From NCBI GenBank assembly GCA_028278245.1, contig JANQEQ010000055.1, forward strand, positions 23,238-87,237: DNA of 64,000 nucleotides, in the 5' to 3' direction. Source of the DNA: Phycisphaerales bacterium (GTDB taxonomy: Bacteria > Planctomycetota > Phycisphaerae > Phycisphaerales > SM1A02). Every line of letters begins with the position of its first letter. The stretch's first letter is position 1. The position numbers and the translations under genes are program-made. The notes beneath the pieces are model-generated. The model had not been told where the DNA came from and ran no database searches. It worked only from the letters and a program-made list of their open reading frames with translations. Shown piece by piece: positions 1 through 9,737 of this stretch.

Positions 1-30
1 GCGTGATGAAACGCTATTGAAGGCGGCAGC

Positions 31-1173
31 GTGACCGACATACCGGAAGATCTTTATCGATATCATCGACAAATGCTCCTGCCGAGTATTGGCGTAGAAG
101 GCCAACGCCGACTCCAGAATTCACATGCGCTGATTGTCGGGTGTGGAGCGTTGGGATCTGCAATTACCGATGCGCTGGCTCGAGCGGGTGTGGGAACACT
201 CACGATCATTGATCGCGATGTGGTGGAGATAACGAATCTCCAGCGCCAGGTGTTGTTTGATGAGAATGATGTTGCCAATGCGATACCCAAGGCAGAAGCG
301 GCCCAGACAAAATTGGCTCGAATCAACAGCAGAATCAAGATTCGTGCTGTCGTGGATGATTTCAATCATCGCAATGCAGACTCGCTGATCGATGGTGTCG
401 ACATCATCCTCGATGGACTGGATAACTTTGAAGCGCGCTACCTGCTCAATGACCTGGCGGTTGCTCGTGGCTTGCCGTACATCTATGGCGGAGCAGTGGG
501 AACGAGCGGTTTATCCATGCCAATCCTGCCACATGCCAGGTGCCGAGTAGCGGACTCAACATCGAACGTTCAGTGGAGCGTGGAGCGGGCAACGCCATGT
601 CTGCGTTGCGTGTTTCCCACCCCCCCTGCGCCGGGGAGTGCAGCGACATGCGACACAGCCGGAGTGCTGGGGTCTGCCGTTGCATGGGTCGCGGCGCATC
701 AGACATCCCAGGCGATCAAACTTCTCACCGGGCACATTGATGCTTTAGACCGATCGCTCCTGTCACTGGACCTGTGGGAGAATCAACTGCGGCGAATTGA
801 TCCGGCACAAGCACGCGGCGGTGAGACGTGTCCGTGCTGTGATCAGGGATTGTTTCCGTATATGCAAGGTGAGAGGACCAGTGAAGCAGTGAGCATGTGC
901 GGCCGGGGCGCGGTGCAGATTATGGCGCCTGACCACATCAATCGGAAGACACCGGGTGTCGATGTGGATCTGAAACGAATGGCGCACAAATTGGCCGAGC
1001 ATGGAACTTTTACCCAGCATCACTTTCTTCTGCAGGGAGAATTGATCCACGAGATTGGAATCGATCAGAAACCGATTGAATTGACCCTGTTTCCCACCGG
1101 GCGGGCAATTTTCAAGGGTACCGAGGATCTTGATCTGGCCAGATCTCTGTATGCGCGATATGTGGGTATGTAA
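31..1173 (+). CDS. ThiF/MoeB/HesA-family E1-like adenylyltransferase with C-terminal extension
   Basis: This 380-residue protein is an E1-like enzyme of the kind that adenylates the C-terminus of a small sulfur-carrier protein (ThiS or MoaD) for thiamine or molybdopterin synthesis. The nucleotide-binding loop GCGALG lies at residues 37-42, and the conserved Arg-rich start (YHRQ) precedes it. A PCLRC motif at 189-193 and a CPCC motif at 267-270 look like the zinc ligands, and Cys207 precedes the family's AGVLG motif. The last ~110 residues form an extension that is not a rhodanese domain; I associate it with planctomycete ThiF proteins from memory. The GTG start is preceded by GAAGG at 7 nt. 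A TGA at 18-20 may end an upstream gene. ThiF versus MoeB cannot be decided because no carrier gene is visible. Confidence 0.88.
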   Translation: MTDIPEDLYRYHRQMLLPSIGVEGQRRLQNSHALIVGCGALGSAITDALARAGVGTLTIIDRDVVEITNLQRQVLFDENDVANAIPKAEAAQTKLARINSRIKIRAVVDDFNHRNADSLIDGVDIILDGLDNFEARYLLNDLAVARGLPYIYGGAVGTSGLSMPILPHARCRVADSTSNVQWSVERATPCLRCVFPTPPAPGSAATCDTAGVLGSAVAWVAAHQTSQAIKLLTGHIDALDRSLLSLDLWENQLRRIDPAQARGGETCPCCDQGLFPYMQGERTSEAVSMCGRGAVQIMAPDHINRKTPGVDVDLKRMAHKLAEHGTFTQHHFLLQGELIHEIGIDQKPIELTLFPTGRAIFKGTEDLDLARSLYARYVGM

Positions 1174-1313
1174 CACGGGAAAAAGGCAAGAATCGAGGAT
1201 ATCAGTCGTTTTATCGGAGTTGAGATGGTGTCAATGCGCCATCTTTTGATGTTGCCAGCGATGCCAGGTGTCGGGATCTCGGGTGTGACTTGAAATGATG
1301 GAGGATCAGGATC

Positions 1314-3884
1314 GTGAATAATTTACGACTATTCATCAGAGCCCTGGGGAGTGAGAGGCGATTCATTTTTCATACCGGTATTTTTCTTATGACAGTAATG
1401 TCCGTGTTGCTTTGTTCACCTACTCACGGTCAGGGATCGGAACAGATTAACCCCGGCGTCCCGAATCCGATTTCCTCGCGGGACCTGGACAGGTACGCCA
1501 CACGACTGAATCTCAGCACAGGTCAGCAGCAACTGGCAGCGTCGTATCACTCTGAATATCTGGCAGAGTTTGAATTTCTCCGGGAACGGGAGATTGAGGA
1601 TGTTGTACAAAGGTTCCGTACCGCTCCCCGGGAAATGATGCGCAATGCAAACGTGAGCGAAATGCGCGATGTTCTGCAGGATGCGCGACGGATGCTGGAT
1701 CACATTCGCGCCCTGGATGAACAATTTTTCAATCGGATCGAAACCCTGTGTTCCGAAGAGCAGATGCAGATTATGCCGCAGGTCACGAAACAACGTGAGC
1801 GGGATCGGTATGGTGTCAACATGCTTCAATTTATGGGTGGTGGGAATCCGGCTCTGGGGGTTGCGCTGTCTGATCTGCTGCTGGAAATGGATCTGGATCC
1901 AGAGGAAACCGCTACGATGCAGATGTATGTTGCCGAGTACGAAACATCATTAACAGGCAAGCTCCGCGATGTGCATGAGGGAACTCTCAAAGTGATGGCC
2001 AAGGAACTGAACGATCTTCATGAACTCGGTATTACGGAGGATTCGCTTCAGCACAGGGAAATCAGTCGTCAATGGCGCGAGTCCATGTGGGGTGCCATGC
2101 GGTCTGTACGCAGCGAAATTACGGAACAGTCAGCCGGGATCAGTGAGTTCAATCTCCGTACCTGTCGTTTATGGTCGACCATTTTGACAGAGGATACGGC
2201 ACTGGATTTTCGCTGGGATTATTATCAGCGTGTCTATTCGAGATTAAACGGTAATCCCACTGCACTACTCGGTCGGTTTGATGCTGCTCTGGAGTTGCCC
2301 GAGATAACAGATGAACAACGTGAGGCAATTGAGGCTGAGGAGCAGGCGTTTATTCACCGCAACGATTCACTTGCCGATGACATGATCGACTTGATAGAGG
2401 AGCAGCGGAGTGAAGATCGGTTTGCACGCGATCGAGAAAAAGCAGCCGCTATTCGTGAAGAACTCGACGACCTGCAACAACGCGTGACCGATCTCCATCA
2501 AAGTACGCTTGATCATCTTGATGCGATGTTAGGTCCGGATCTGGCACAAGTATTGGATGATGACCAACACCGGATTCTTACGTCAGTGGGTTCTGATGGA
2601 AAAGGCGACGGGGATGCAACGACGCGCGGAGGACCGGGGCGTGGGGGTGGAGGGATGCAGGAGTATCTGCAGAGAATGAGTGCCGTGGTGCGGCAGGTTA
2701 ATATGCCCGGCCCCATCAGCAAAAAGGAATTGAAGGATATTAATCAGCGCTTGATGTTAGATGACAGCACGTCCGTGATGCTGGATATGCTCTATCAGGA
2801 TTACCTTGAGAATTATGAAACCTGGAAGCGAACAGAACTGGAACCACTGCGTAAACGGATACAGGATGCATGGAGGATCGAATCATCGCCGCAGGATTCG
2901 TCGGTTCCGTCAGATCAGGAGATTGAGCAGTTCGGAAAATCGCGTCAGAATTGCTTTCAACTGCGGCAAAAAGTGGACAAGAGATTTTTCGATAACATTG
3001 AGGTTCTTATTTCTGACGAAGAATATCTCGCAGCCTGGAATTCGTGGCAACGCTGGCACGAAAGGGAGATGTATCGGCGTCTGCAATCAGCAGGCGAAGA
3101 TGAAGAGGAGTCACCGCGCGGTCCCGGTCGAGGAATGTTTGGTGGAGGAAGTGAGCTGGAAAATGAAGCCAGAGTGGATCTTATTCAAATGCTTGATGAC
3201 ATCCAACTTGAAGCAGTACAACAAGACCTTTTATCCGATGATCTGTCAGCCTACGAATCAGAATTGGTTGACTCTTTGCGGAAGCGTTATGAAATGATCG
3301 GGAAAACGAGAATCTGGCAGGAGATGATGATCGCACAACAATTCAGGCAGAGGGCAGGTGAGGGTCGTCCCAGCTTTGATCGGCAACGGTATGAGCAGTC
3401 GCGGCAATTGCAGCAGGACATCACCACGACTACCAATCAGATTCAGCAATTGAATCGCAACACCATGCAGGATATTGAAGCCAGGATCGCTGAGGTCAGC
3501 GGTGATTCGATCAGCATCTTGTATTATCAGGTAGCGTTCCCCGAAGTGTACGAAGATCCAACCTCAGCTGAACCCTGGCTGGAACAGGTGATGAGTTGGG
3601 AAGATATCAACGAAGCGCAAAGGCAACGTTTGGCCGATATCGCAGCGGAGTATCATGCTGCGTATAACACGGTCAATACCGAGTTGTTGAATTGGCATCT
3701 ACAGCAGTCACAATCTGATTCCGGGGAAAGACGTTCAAATTGGGAGCAGCGGATGGACCAACGCAGTGAGTTGGCGCGCATTCACTTTGATCGAGATGAT
3801 CTGAACCACAAAACCATGTTGAAAATAGAAGGGCTGCTCACCGAACAACAGAGCGAGCGTCTACCAGATCCCCCCGCGCAATAG
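1314..3884 (+). CDS. Large secreted helical protein with internal duplication (first of a tandem pair)
   Basis: I do not recognise this 856-residue protein by name. A hydrophobic stretch at about residues 18-38 followed by THGQG looks like a signal peptide, so it is probably exported. The rest is highly charged and apparently all helical. The motif PNPISSRDL near residue 51 recurs as PGPISKKEL near residue 466, each followed by a similar segment ending in a Tyr-rich helix, so the protein is an internal duplication. Short motifs such as EITDEQREA and LLTEQQSER resemble the LTxxQ motif of periplasmic Spy/CpxP chaperones; that link is inference. Two Gly/Arg-rich linkers (RGGPGRGGGG and PRGPGRGMFGGG) separate segments. 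The gene downstream is a paralogue. GTG start with GAGG 9 nt upstream. Confidence 0.82.
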   Translation: MNNLRLFIRALGSERRFIFHTGIFLMTVMSVLLCSPTHGQGSEQINPGVPNPISSRDLDRYATRLNLSTGQQQLAASYHSEYLAEFEFLREREIEDVVQRFRTAPREMMRNANVSEMRDVLQDARRMLDHIRALDEQFFNRIETLCSEEQMQIMPQVTKQRERDRYGVNMLQFMGGGNPALGVALSDLLLEMDLDPEETATMQMYVAEYETSLTGKLRDVHEGTLKVMAKELNDLHELGITEDSLQHREISRQWRESMWGAMRSVRSEITEQSAGISEFNLRTCRLWSTILTEDTALDFRWDYYQRVYSRLNGNPTALLGRFDAALELPEITDEQREAIEAEEQAFIHRNDSLADDMIDLIEEQRSEDRFARDREKAAAIREELDDLQQRVTDLHQSTLDHLDAMLGPDLAQVLDDDQHRILTSVGSDGKGDGDATTRGGPGRGGGGMQEYLQRMSAVVRQVNMPGPISKKELKDINQRLMLDDSTSVMLDMLYQDYLENYETWKRTELEPLRKRIQDAWRIESSPQDSSVPSDQEIEQFGKSRQNCFQLRQKVDKRFFDNIEVLISDEEYLAAWNSWQRWHEREMYRRLQSAGEDEEESPRGPGRGMFGGGSELENEARVDLIQMLDDIQLEAVQQDLLSDDLSAYESELVDSLRKRYEMIGKTRIWQEMMIAQQFRQRAGEGRPSFDRQRYEQSRQLQQDITTTTNQIQQLNRNTMQDIEARIAEVSGDSISILYYQVAFPEVYEDPTSAEPWLEQVMSWEDINEAQRQRLADIAAEYHAAYNTVNTELLNWHLQQSQSDSGERRSNWEQRMDQRSELARIHFDRDDLNHKTMLKIEGLLTEQQSERLPDPPAQ

Positions 3885-4038
3885 TACCCCCCATCTTCAA
3901 TATGCAATGATGAAGGAAATGACGGAATAGTGATCAGGGACCGGCTGGTAGAGGGTGTGTGTATAGTCTGGTACGCTGAAGCGATGAGACAATGGTTCAA
4001 CGCAAAGTTGCGCGTGATATGTGAATGAGGAGCGAATC

Positions 4039-6537
4039 GTGAAATTACTCACAAAGAATCGACTTGTTTCCCTGACAATCCTTCTCTGGATGATGGTGAT
4101 ATTGGTTGATGTTGCCGCAGTACAGGGACAGGGCACGATGGGAATGTTGCCCAATCCAATTTCCTCGCGCGAACTGACAACTTATTTTGATCGCCTGGGG
4201 ATGAGTGAGCAACAGTGCCTGGCGGTTTATGCATTTCACGATCAGTACAAACGAGAATTTCGTGTCCTGCATGAATCAGAGATCACTATCTTCATGAAAG
4301 AACTCAGCATCATGGAAGGTGGCACTTTGCCGGAGAGGAAGCGTGTTGAGAATTTATTCAAAAATCGTACGCGCTTACTGAAACGTATCGCGTCGATTGA
4401 TGATCGCCTGATGGATCAAATGCAGACGATTTTGACGGATGAGCAGGCGGTAAAACTACCGCGTGTAAAGTTAGCCCGAGAGCGCACACGCCTGACCAGC
4501 CAGTTGATGATGGCATTCATGGGCGGACGGCCGCCATATGATCTCAGTGAGCCGTTTCTTGAACTTGATCTTTCGCAGGAGGAATTTGCCGCTGCGGATC
4601 CTGTGATCGAGCAATATGAACGCCGTTTGACGACGGGTGTGCGTGAAATTAATGATTCATTTGCCTCGGTTATCTTGAGAATGTACGACGCCATGGACGA
4701 GATGGGGCTCGGTGAGGAAAACTTCGAGGATCTCGAAGAGGATCCGGAAAAAGCTGAAGAGATCATGGAAACCATGCAGCAGATCATGATGGAGATCATG
4801 GCTGAGACTCAGAAAAAATCAAAGAAACTCAAGGAACTTAACAGACGCACTTACAATATGGTGGCGGATTTGCTTGAACCTCCATCAGCACGAAAACTAC
4901 GGAACCAATTTTATCAAAACGCATACGGTCAGAGCGCTTTTGCGCTGGAAAATTACGAACCGTGGATCAATGTCGCAGCGGATATGGAAGACCTGACCGA
5001 ACCACAACGCCAGGCAGTTACTGAATATGCGCAACTTATGCAGGAGAAGAGTGACAAAGTAGCGGAAGAAGCAGTCAAACTTATTTCCGAGTTCGAAGAG
5101 AACATGAATCCGTTTGATTACGACATGGAACTCTGGCAGGAACATTTCAAGAATATCGGAGAGCTGCAAAGCGATCTCACAGTAACTGCAAATGAAGCTA
5201 TGAATTCTCTCAGGGATACACTTGGCGAAGAGCTGACAACGAAACTCACACAAAATGTGAGAAAGGCAGCAAATCGCGAACAGGCTGAAGATACGACTGA
5301 AGTGGTCACTCGGGAGATTGATGATAGCGAACTACAACGGGAAACGAGATTGAGTAGTGGAGATTACTACCTGCCCAACGGCATTGGCCGAAGGGAGCTT
5401 CACGATTATCTCCAGCCGATGGATTTATCCGATGCGGAAAAAGCGCTGGTTGATGCATTGCACGAAGATTATCTTCTTAACTTTGATGAATTGAAAGAGA
5501 CAAAGCTGGAGTCCGTCTCCGAAGCGAATAATGAGCTTTGGGAATATGATGAAGATACCGAATCAGTCACGCCGCCCACCGAAAAACAGGTGCGGGATCT
5601 CTATCGGTTGCGCAGCGAAGCGATGGATGCCGTTCTGAAGCTCGATCAATCGTTCTTCAGTGATCTGGCGATACTCTTTACTGACAACGCAAGGATACAG
5701 CAGGTACAGCGTGCAGCTCGGAGTCGTCTGCGCCACGTTTACCGTTCAGTTCAGGAGCACATCTACACGTACAACAACAATGAATCATCACGTGTTGATT
5801 TGACGGAGTTAATTGGACAGCTGAATTTAACTTCCGAACAGTTCGAATCGATCGAGGAGGTGATGACGGAATATGAAATAAAATCCGCTGATCTGATCAA
5901 GCGAAAATACGAGATCATGATGAATTACCAGAAAACGTCGGATATCTGGAGCGCAGAAGTCACGCGCCTGCAACAGGAGGGAGAATTCAATGCTCTTGAA
6001 ATCGGCCGACAATATCAACAGAGGATGGGAACCGCGCGTGAGCAGGTGAGTAATATCTGTGAAGAGATCATTCAGCAGAACCAACAGTCGATGGTTCAGT
6101 TGACCGAACAGATTTCCGGTTACGATGAGTCCGTCATCCGCAGAGAATATTCCAGGATGGCATACCCGTCGGTGTACGAAGATGAAGCCTCCGTGACGGG
6201 GCATCTCACGCGCGCCTTTCAACTCAACGATCTGACCGAAGAGCAGCGGAGGAGACTGGAGGAAATTGCTGCTGAGTACAGGCCCGCTTATGCGTCGTAT
6301 TGCCAGCAACTCGTTGATCTGGGAGGCGAGCTGGATTGGTGGAGGATGGAAGCGGAAGACGCTGAAGCAAAGGATTACTTTGCCCGTCAGCAGGAACTTG
6401 CGACAATCAAATTTGACCGCGATGAACTCAGCGCTCGCACCGCCAGCGCCCTGGCACGAGTGCTGCGGGAGGAACAGGTCCGTGCCATCGGCGGCCTGCC
6501 CGAGCCTCCCGAGTCGACCGGACCCTGGGATTATTGA
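4039..6537 (+). CDS. Large secreted helical protein, paralogue of the preceding gene
   Basis: This 832-residue protein is homologous along its length to the gene before it. It shares the PNPISSREL motif just after the signal peptide, a second copy (PNGIGRREL) near the middle, and a matching C-terminal block around LTEEQRRRLEEIAAEY. I chose the GTG at 4039 because GAGGAG lies 6 nt upstream; an earlier in-frame GTG at 4021 has no such site. The N-terminal ~31 residues form a signal peptide ending near VQGQG. It is rich in Glu and Gln and predicted helical, with several LTxxQ-like motifs (LTEPQRQAV, LNLTSEQFE). Function is unknown. An envelope stress or periplasmic binding role is inferred from those motifs and from the lipoprotein genes that follow. 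Confidence 0.82.
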   Translation: MKLLTKNRLVSLTILLWMMVILVDVAAVQGQGTMGMLPNPISSRELTTYFDRLGMSEQQCLAVYAFHDQYKREFRVLHESEITIFMKELSIMEGGTLPERKRVENLFKNRTRLLKRIASIDDRLMDQMQTILTDEQAVKLPRVKLARERTRLTSQLMMAFMGGRPPYDLSEPFLELDLSQEEFAAADPVIEQYERRLTTGVREINDSFASVILRMYDAMDEMGLGEENFEDLEEDPEKAEEIMETMQQIMMEIMAETQKKSKKLKELNRRTYNMVADLLEPPSARKLRNQFYQNAYGQSAFALENYEPWINVAADMEDLTEPQRQAVTEYAQLMQEKSDKVAEEAVKLISEFEENMNPFDYDMELWQEHFKNIGELQSDLTVTANEAMNSLRDTLGEELTTKLTQNVRKAANREQAEDTTEVVTREIDDSELQRETRLSSGDYYLPNGIGRRELHDYLQPMDLSDAEKALVDALHEDYLLNFDELKETKLESVSEANNELWEYDEDTESVTPPTEKQVRDLYRLRSEAMDAVLKLDQSFFSDLAILFTDNARIQQVQRAARSRLRHVYRSVQEHIYTYNNNESSRVDLTELIGQLNLTSEQFESIEEVMTEYEIKSADLIKRKYEIMMNYQKTSDIWSAEVTRLQQEGEFNALEIGRQYQQRMGTAREQVSNICEEIIQQNQQSMVQLTEQISGYDESVIRREYSRMAYPSVYEDEASVTGHLTRAFQLNDLTEEQRRRLEEIAAEYRPAYASYCQQLVDLGGELDWWRMEAEDAEAKDYFARQQELATIKFDRDELSARTASALARVLREEQVRAIGGLPEPPESTGPWDY

Positions 6538-6712
6538 GTTGCCTGACTGAAATTGAATACAGAGAGTGATGCTGTCACCCGCGCCAACCAATTTCCAGGA
6601 GAGGGGAACAGATTTTCCCTCCCGGTGTCTCAGTAATAGCATCAGCCAACTGGTAAAAATCCAACGGCGACTGCGCAACCTTCTTTGACACATCAGCACA
6701 AGGATATTGACC

Positions 6713-7330
6713 GTGAACTGCAAACTGATATCACTCATCATCCTGGCGTCTGTTCTGCTGACCGCCTGCACCACCACGCAGGAGCCGCCTCCTAATCGCG
6801 GCCGATCCGGCATGCGCCTGGATCCCACGCACGATTCCAATGCCGAGCTTGGCAGCCTGGCACCAAGATCTGCTGACCTGGTGAATGCAACGGACAGCAT
6901 GGCTCAGGACATCGCATCTCGGCTGGACATCACCAACCGTGAAACTCCTCCGCATATTGTGATGGGCTCGATTGAAAACAATTCGTCGATGCCGCATCAG
7001 AGCTACCAGGCATTTCTGGTTCGACTGCGCGCGACATTGCAATCGTCCGGCGCGCGTCACGGATTGCGTTTCATCCGTGAGCGACAGGATATGGAAACCT
7101 ACCGTCAGCGCGAGTACGGCGAGAAAGATCCGACACGTACCGCGGCTGCCTATCAGTCCGATGCCGATTACATGCTGACCTGCGAACTTTATGATCTGCC
7201 ATCCGGCCGCACAAATTATTTCCTCTTCGATTACCAGCTCATTCAGCTCGTTGAAAATGCAGAGTCCGGTCCCAACGTCGGTGTCGGCGCGATCGTGTGG
7301 GAGAATATGTACGAAGTGAAGTATCAATAA
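6713..7330 (+). CDS. LpoB-like lipoprotein (putative activator of peptidoglycan synthase)
   Basis: A 205-residue predicted lipoprotein with the lipobox LLTAC ending at Cys19. The remainder matches the LpoB-like pattern: SADLVNATDSMAQDI, then a strand ending HIVMGSIENNSS, a helix of the type QAFLVRLRATLQ, and a final strand IVWENMYEVK. In E. coli, LpoB is an outer-membrane lipoprotein that activates PBP1B. GTG at 6713 is chosen because AAGGA lies 8 nt upstream; the TTG at 6707 would be only 2 nt from it. It is followed by a second LpoB-like gene and by COG3014-like and YcfL-like genes, the same company LpoB keeps in proteobacteria. Confidence 0.78.
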   Translation: MNCKLISLIILASVLLTACTTTQEPPPNRGRSGMRLDPTHDSNAELGSLAPRSADLVNATDSMAQDIASRLDITNRETPPHIVMGSIENNSSMPHQSYQAFLVRLRATLQSSGARHGLRFIRERQDMETYRQREYGEKDPTRTAAAYQSDADYMLTCELYDLPSGRTNYFLFDYQLIQLVENAESGPNVGVGAIVWENMYEVKYQ

Positions 7331-7368
7331 ATCTGACCACCGAATCATCTGCAGTTCAGATCAACACC

Positions 7369-7938
7369 ATGGCGATCCCGATGAAATCATTGATGTTCAT
7401 GATTCTCACGCTGGGAGTGATGGGTTGCGCAATGCCGACGCATCCGCGTACCCCGTTTCTTCGTAGTGTTGATCTGGTGGATATGACCAACAATCTCTCA
7501 GAATCGTTCGCTCATGATGAGATTATTAACTCACGCACTTCGGATGACTCTCCGTGGGTAATCAGCCTGAACGATGTTGTTAATAACACCCAGCAGATTA
7601 TCCCTGAATCAGAGCGATGGTTGTATGTTGCCCGCTTGCGATCTCGACTTGCGCAATCCGATTGTTCTGCCAGGCATAACATGATCTGGGTGGTGCCACC
7701 GGAGGGAATACAGCGGATTGATGATGAGAATACAGGCTCTTCTTCCCTGGCTGAGCAACGTTTGACGCCCACACATCTTCTCACCGGTGAATTCGTTGCA
7801 CTGACTAATACATCACATACGGGGCGCTCTGATACTTATGTCTGTGATTATCAACTCGTCGATCTTCAATCCGGTTTGATCGTTTGGGAAGATGCATGGG
7901 AAGTAAAGCGATACGCCTCCGGCCTGACGTATGATTGA
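7369..7938 (+). CDS. Second LpoB-like lipoprotein
   Basis: A 189-residue predicted lipoprotein paralogous to the preceding one. It has a hydrophobic leader ending GVMGC (Cys20), the segment SVDLVDMTNNLSESF, a strand-asparagine-rich loop (SLNDVVNNTQQI), the RLRSRLAQ helix and the terminal strand IVWEDAWEVKR. ATG 7369 is the preferred start, with ATG 7381 possible; neither has a strong ribosome-binding site. The open frame extends back to 7297 inside the previous gene, but that part is not lipoprotein-like. It lies 38 nt after the first LpoB-like gene and is probably in the same transcript. Confidence 0.72.
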   Translation: MAIPMKSLMFMILTLGVMGCAMPTHPRTPFLRSVDLVDMTNNLSESFAHDEIINSRTSDDSPWVISLNDVVNNTQQIIPESERWLYVARLRSRLAQSDCSARHNMIWVVPPEGIQRIDDENTGSSSLAEQRLTPTHLLTGEFVALTNTSHTGRSDTYVCDYQLVDLQSGLIVWEDAWEVKRYASGLTYD

Positions 7939-7979
7939 TCAATATCACTGATATATGACATTGTTATTGGAAGAAACTT

Positions 7980-9272
7980 ATGTTCAGATCAACCTTCAAC
8001 CTAGCCTGTACTGCTGTAGGTTGCGTGTTGATCTTTGCGTTATCAGGATGCCAAACCGGAGCGCAATACAATCCTGCGAGAGATGCGTATTACGATTATG
8101 ACTTTGCTCAATCATGTACTATTCTGCGCGAAGAAATCATGGGGAGTGATGATGAGCAGGTGATTCTCAACAATCTTCGCCTGGGTATGGCGGCATTGGC
8201 AGAGGGAGATTGGGAACAGGCAGATCGAGCATTGAACCATTCATTTCATTGGCTCAGCACACCCGGTCTCAACGATGATCGCAATACCGCGGCAGTACTG
8301 ACGCACGAAGGTGTCCGCATCTGGAAGGGTGAGCCGTTTGAGCAGGCACTGGGTTATCATTATGTGGCAACGCTGCACGCAATCAACAACGATTGGGAAA
8401 ATGCCCGCGCCGCCGCTGCCAACAGCATCATGCGCCTGAGCGATTTCCAGGAAGGTCCGCAATCATATTCCAATAATAATCCCGCAACGAATTTCACCCT
8501 GGGTCTGCTCATGCAGGCGATTGCTTCTGATCATGCTTCTCTTGCCGACAGTACACCGCTATATGAAGCGGCGTTGAAGAATGATACTGAATTGAGATCA
8601 ATAATCGATGCGCTTCGACAACGACGTTACAACACCATTCTCCTGCTGGATTTCGGCAAGGGGCCTTCCAAGAAATCCTTCGGCCCGGACAATGCCCACG
8701 CAGAATTCATCAACCAATCAAATCAGCAACATGCAGCACGAATCACGATCAATAAGCAGCAATCAATTCGCGCGCTTCCGGTTTGCAATGTCAATGAGCT
8801 GGCAGATGAATATACCTGGAATCGTTTTGAGGAAATCAGGCAGACAAAAAGCGCAATCGGTCAAACGTTGTTCCTCTCCGGCGCGATCCTGGCAGGAGCG
8901 AGCGATGACGATTCCACACTCTGGGCCGGCGTGGGGATGATGCTGGCTGGCCTCTTTTCCCGAGCTACTTCCTCTGCCGATCTACGCTATCTCGATTATG
9001 CCCCGCAACTCATCTACCTCATTCCCCTGGAACTGGATCAAATCAGCGATCTCAGCGCGCATATCGAACACGTGCCCAATGCGACCATACAACTTCCAGC
9101 GATCACACCGGGAACGACCGATCAGCCGCGCGTAATTTATCTTCGCCTCTATCATCATGCTGGTCCCCAACCAGCCTGGCTGACTACACACAACATGAAT
9201 CATGAGACACAGGGGAATGATCACACAATGACCCGTGTCTCTGAGAATACACCACCTGGAGATTCACCATGA
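7980..9272 (+). CDS. COG3014-like lipoprotein
   Basis: A 430-residue predicted lipoprotein with lipobox ALSGC at Cys24. The N-terminal half has TPR-like helices (DDEQVILNNLRLGMAAL, GDWEQADRALNHS, YHYVATLHAINNDWENARAA). The C-terminal half has a Gly-rich hydrophobic hairpin (FLSGAILAGASDDDSTLWAG, followed by a second hydrophobic stretch) and beta strands. The length and the TPR-plus-membrane-hairpin pattern fit the uncharacterised COG3014 family, whose genes often lie beside lpoB and ycfL. The stop overlaps the next start as ATGA, indicating translational coupling with the YcfL-like gene. Confidence 0.75.
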   Translation: MFRSTFNLACTAVGCVLIFALSGCQTGAQYNPARDAYYDYDFAQSCTILREEIMGSDDEQVILNNLRLGMAALAEGDWEQADRALNHSFHWLSTPGLNDDRNTAAVLTHEGVRIWKGEPFEQALGYHYVATLHAINNDWENARAAAANSIMRLSDFQEGPQSYSNNNPATNFTLGLLMQAIASDHASLADSTPLYEAALKNDTELRSIIDALRQRRYNTILLLDFGKGPSKKSFGPDNAHAEFINQSNQQHAARITINKQQSIRALPVCNVNELADEYTWNRFEEIRQTKSAIGQTLFLSGAILAGASDDDSTLWAGVGMMLAGLFSRATSSADLRYLDYAPQLIYLIPLELDQISDLSAHIEHVPNATIQLPAITPGTTDQPRVIYLRLYHHAGPQPAWLTTHNMNHETQGNDHTMTRVSENTPPGDSP

Positions 9273-9700
9273 CTACGTTGAGCAAGTTTGCATACTTTTT
9301 TTTCATCGCAGCATTTGTGATGTTAGCCACCAGTTGCACCGCCCCGCCGGATCTCTCGCCGCCGACCGGGATGGGCGATCCCTACCCGGCGCCGGAGAAT
9401 GACCCGCGCATCGCAATCCTCGCACCTGATCTGCGCCCCTGGCTGGGATTCCACACCCCGATTGTGCAGGATGACGGCCAGCGCCCCATGCACGTGCAAC
9501 TCCCCGTGCGCAACCTCGCGGAAAAAACTTATCTCATCGACTATCGCATTATCTTTTACGATGCCAGCGGCTTTGAACTTTCCCCGGTGATGGGCTGGCG
9601 CATGGTCGATCTGCGTCCCAAACAAACTGCGCGACTCGATGGCAAAGCGCTCAGTACAGATGCCGCAAGCTGGCGCGCTGAAGTCAAATGGGCCCGATGA
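9269..9700 (+). CDS. YcfL-like (DUF1425) lipoprotein
   Basis: A 143-residue lipoprotein with leader ending LATSC (Cys23). The mature part carries the DUF1425 pattern: VQLPVRNLAEKTYLIDYRI, FYDASGFEL, GWRMVDLRPKQT and a terminal strand after DAASW. In E. coli, ycfL sits next to lpoB, which supports the operon call. The last 60 bp (9641-9700) are almost repeated at 10814-10873, beyond the FRG gene, so the 3' end of this gene appears to have been duplicated or replaced during an insertion. Confidence 0.78.
   Translation: MTTLSKFAYFFFIAAFVMLATSCTAPPDLSPPTGMGDPYPAPENDPRIAILAPDLRPWLGFHTPIVQDDGQRPMHVQLPVRNLAEKTYLIDYRIIFYDASGFELSPVMGWRMVDLRPKQTARLDGKALSTDAASWRAEVKWAR
9641..9700 (+). repeat. Left copy of 60-bp imperfect direct repeat (3' end of ycfL-like gene)
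   Basis: This segment matches 10814-10873 at about 55 of 60 positions, ending at the stop codon in both (TGA here, TAA there). The sequences before and after diverge completely. The two copies bracket the FRG gene. Confidence 0.85.
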
Positions 9701-9737
9701 AAACTCGACCGTACTCACAAAACTCCTCAATATGACG

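Noticed and set aside
5827..6900. 357-codon minus-strand frame opposite the second large secreted protein gene
   Set aside because: It is antisense to a well-supported gene and its translation has no coherent motif or leader.
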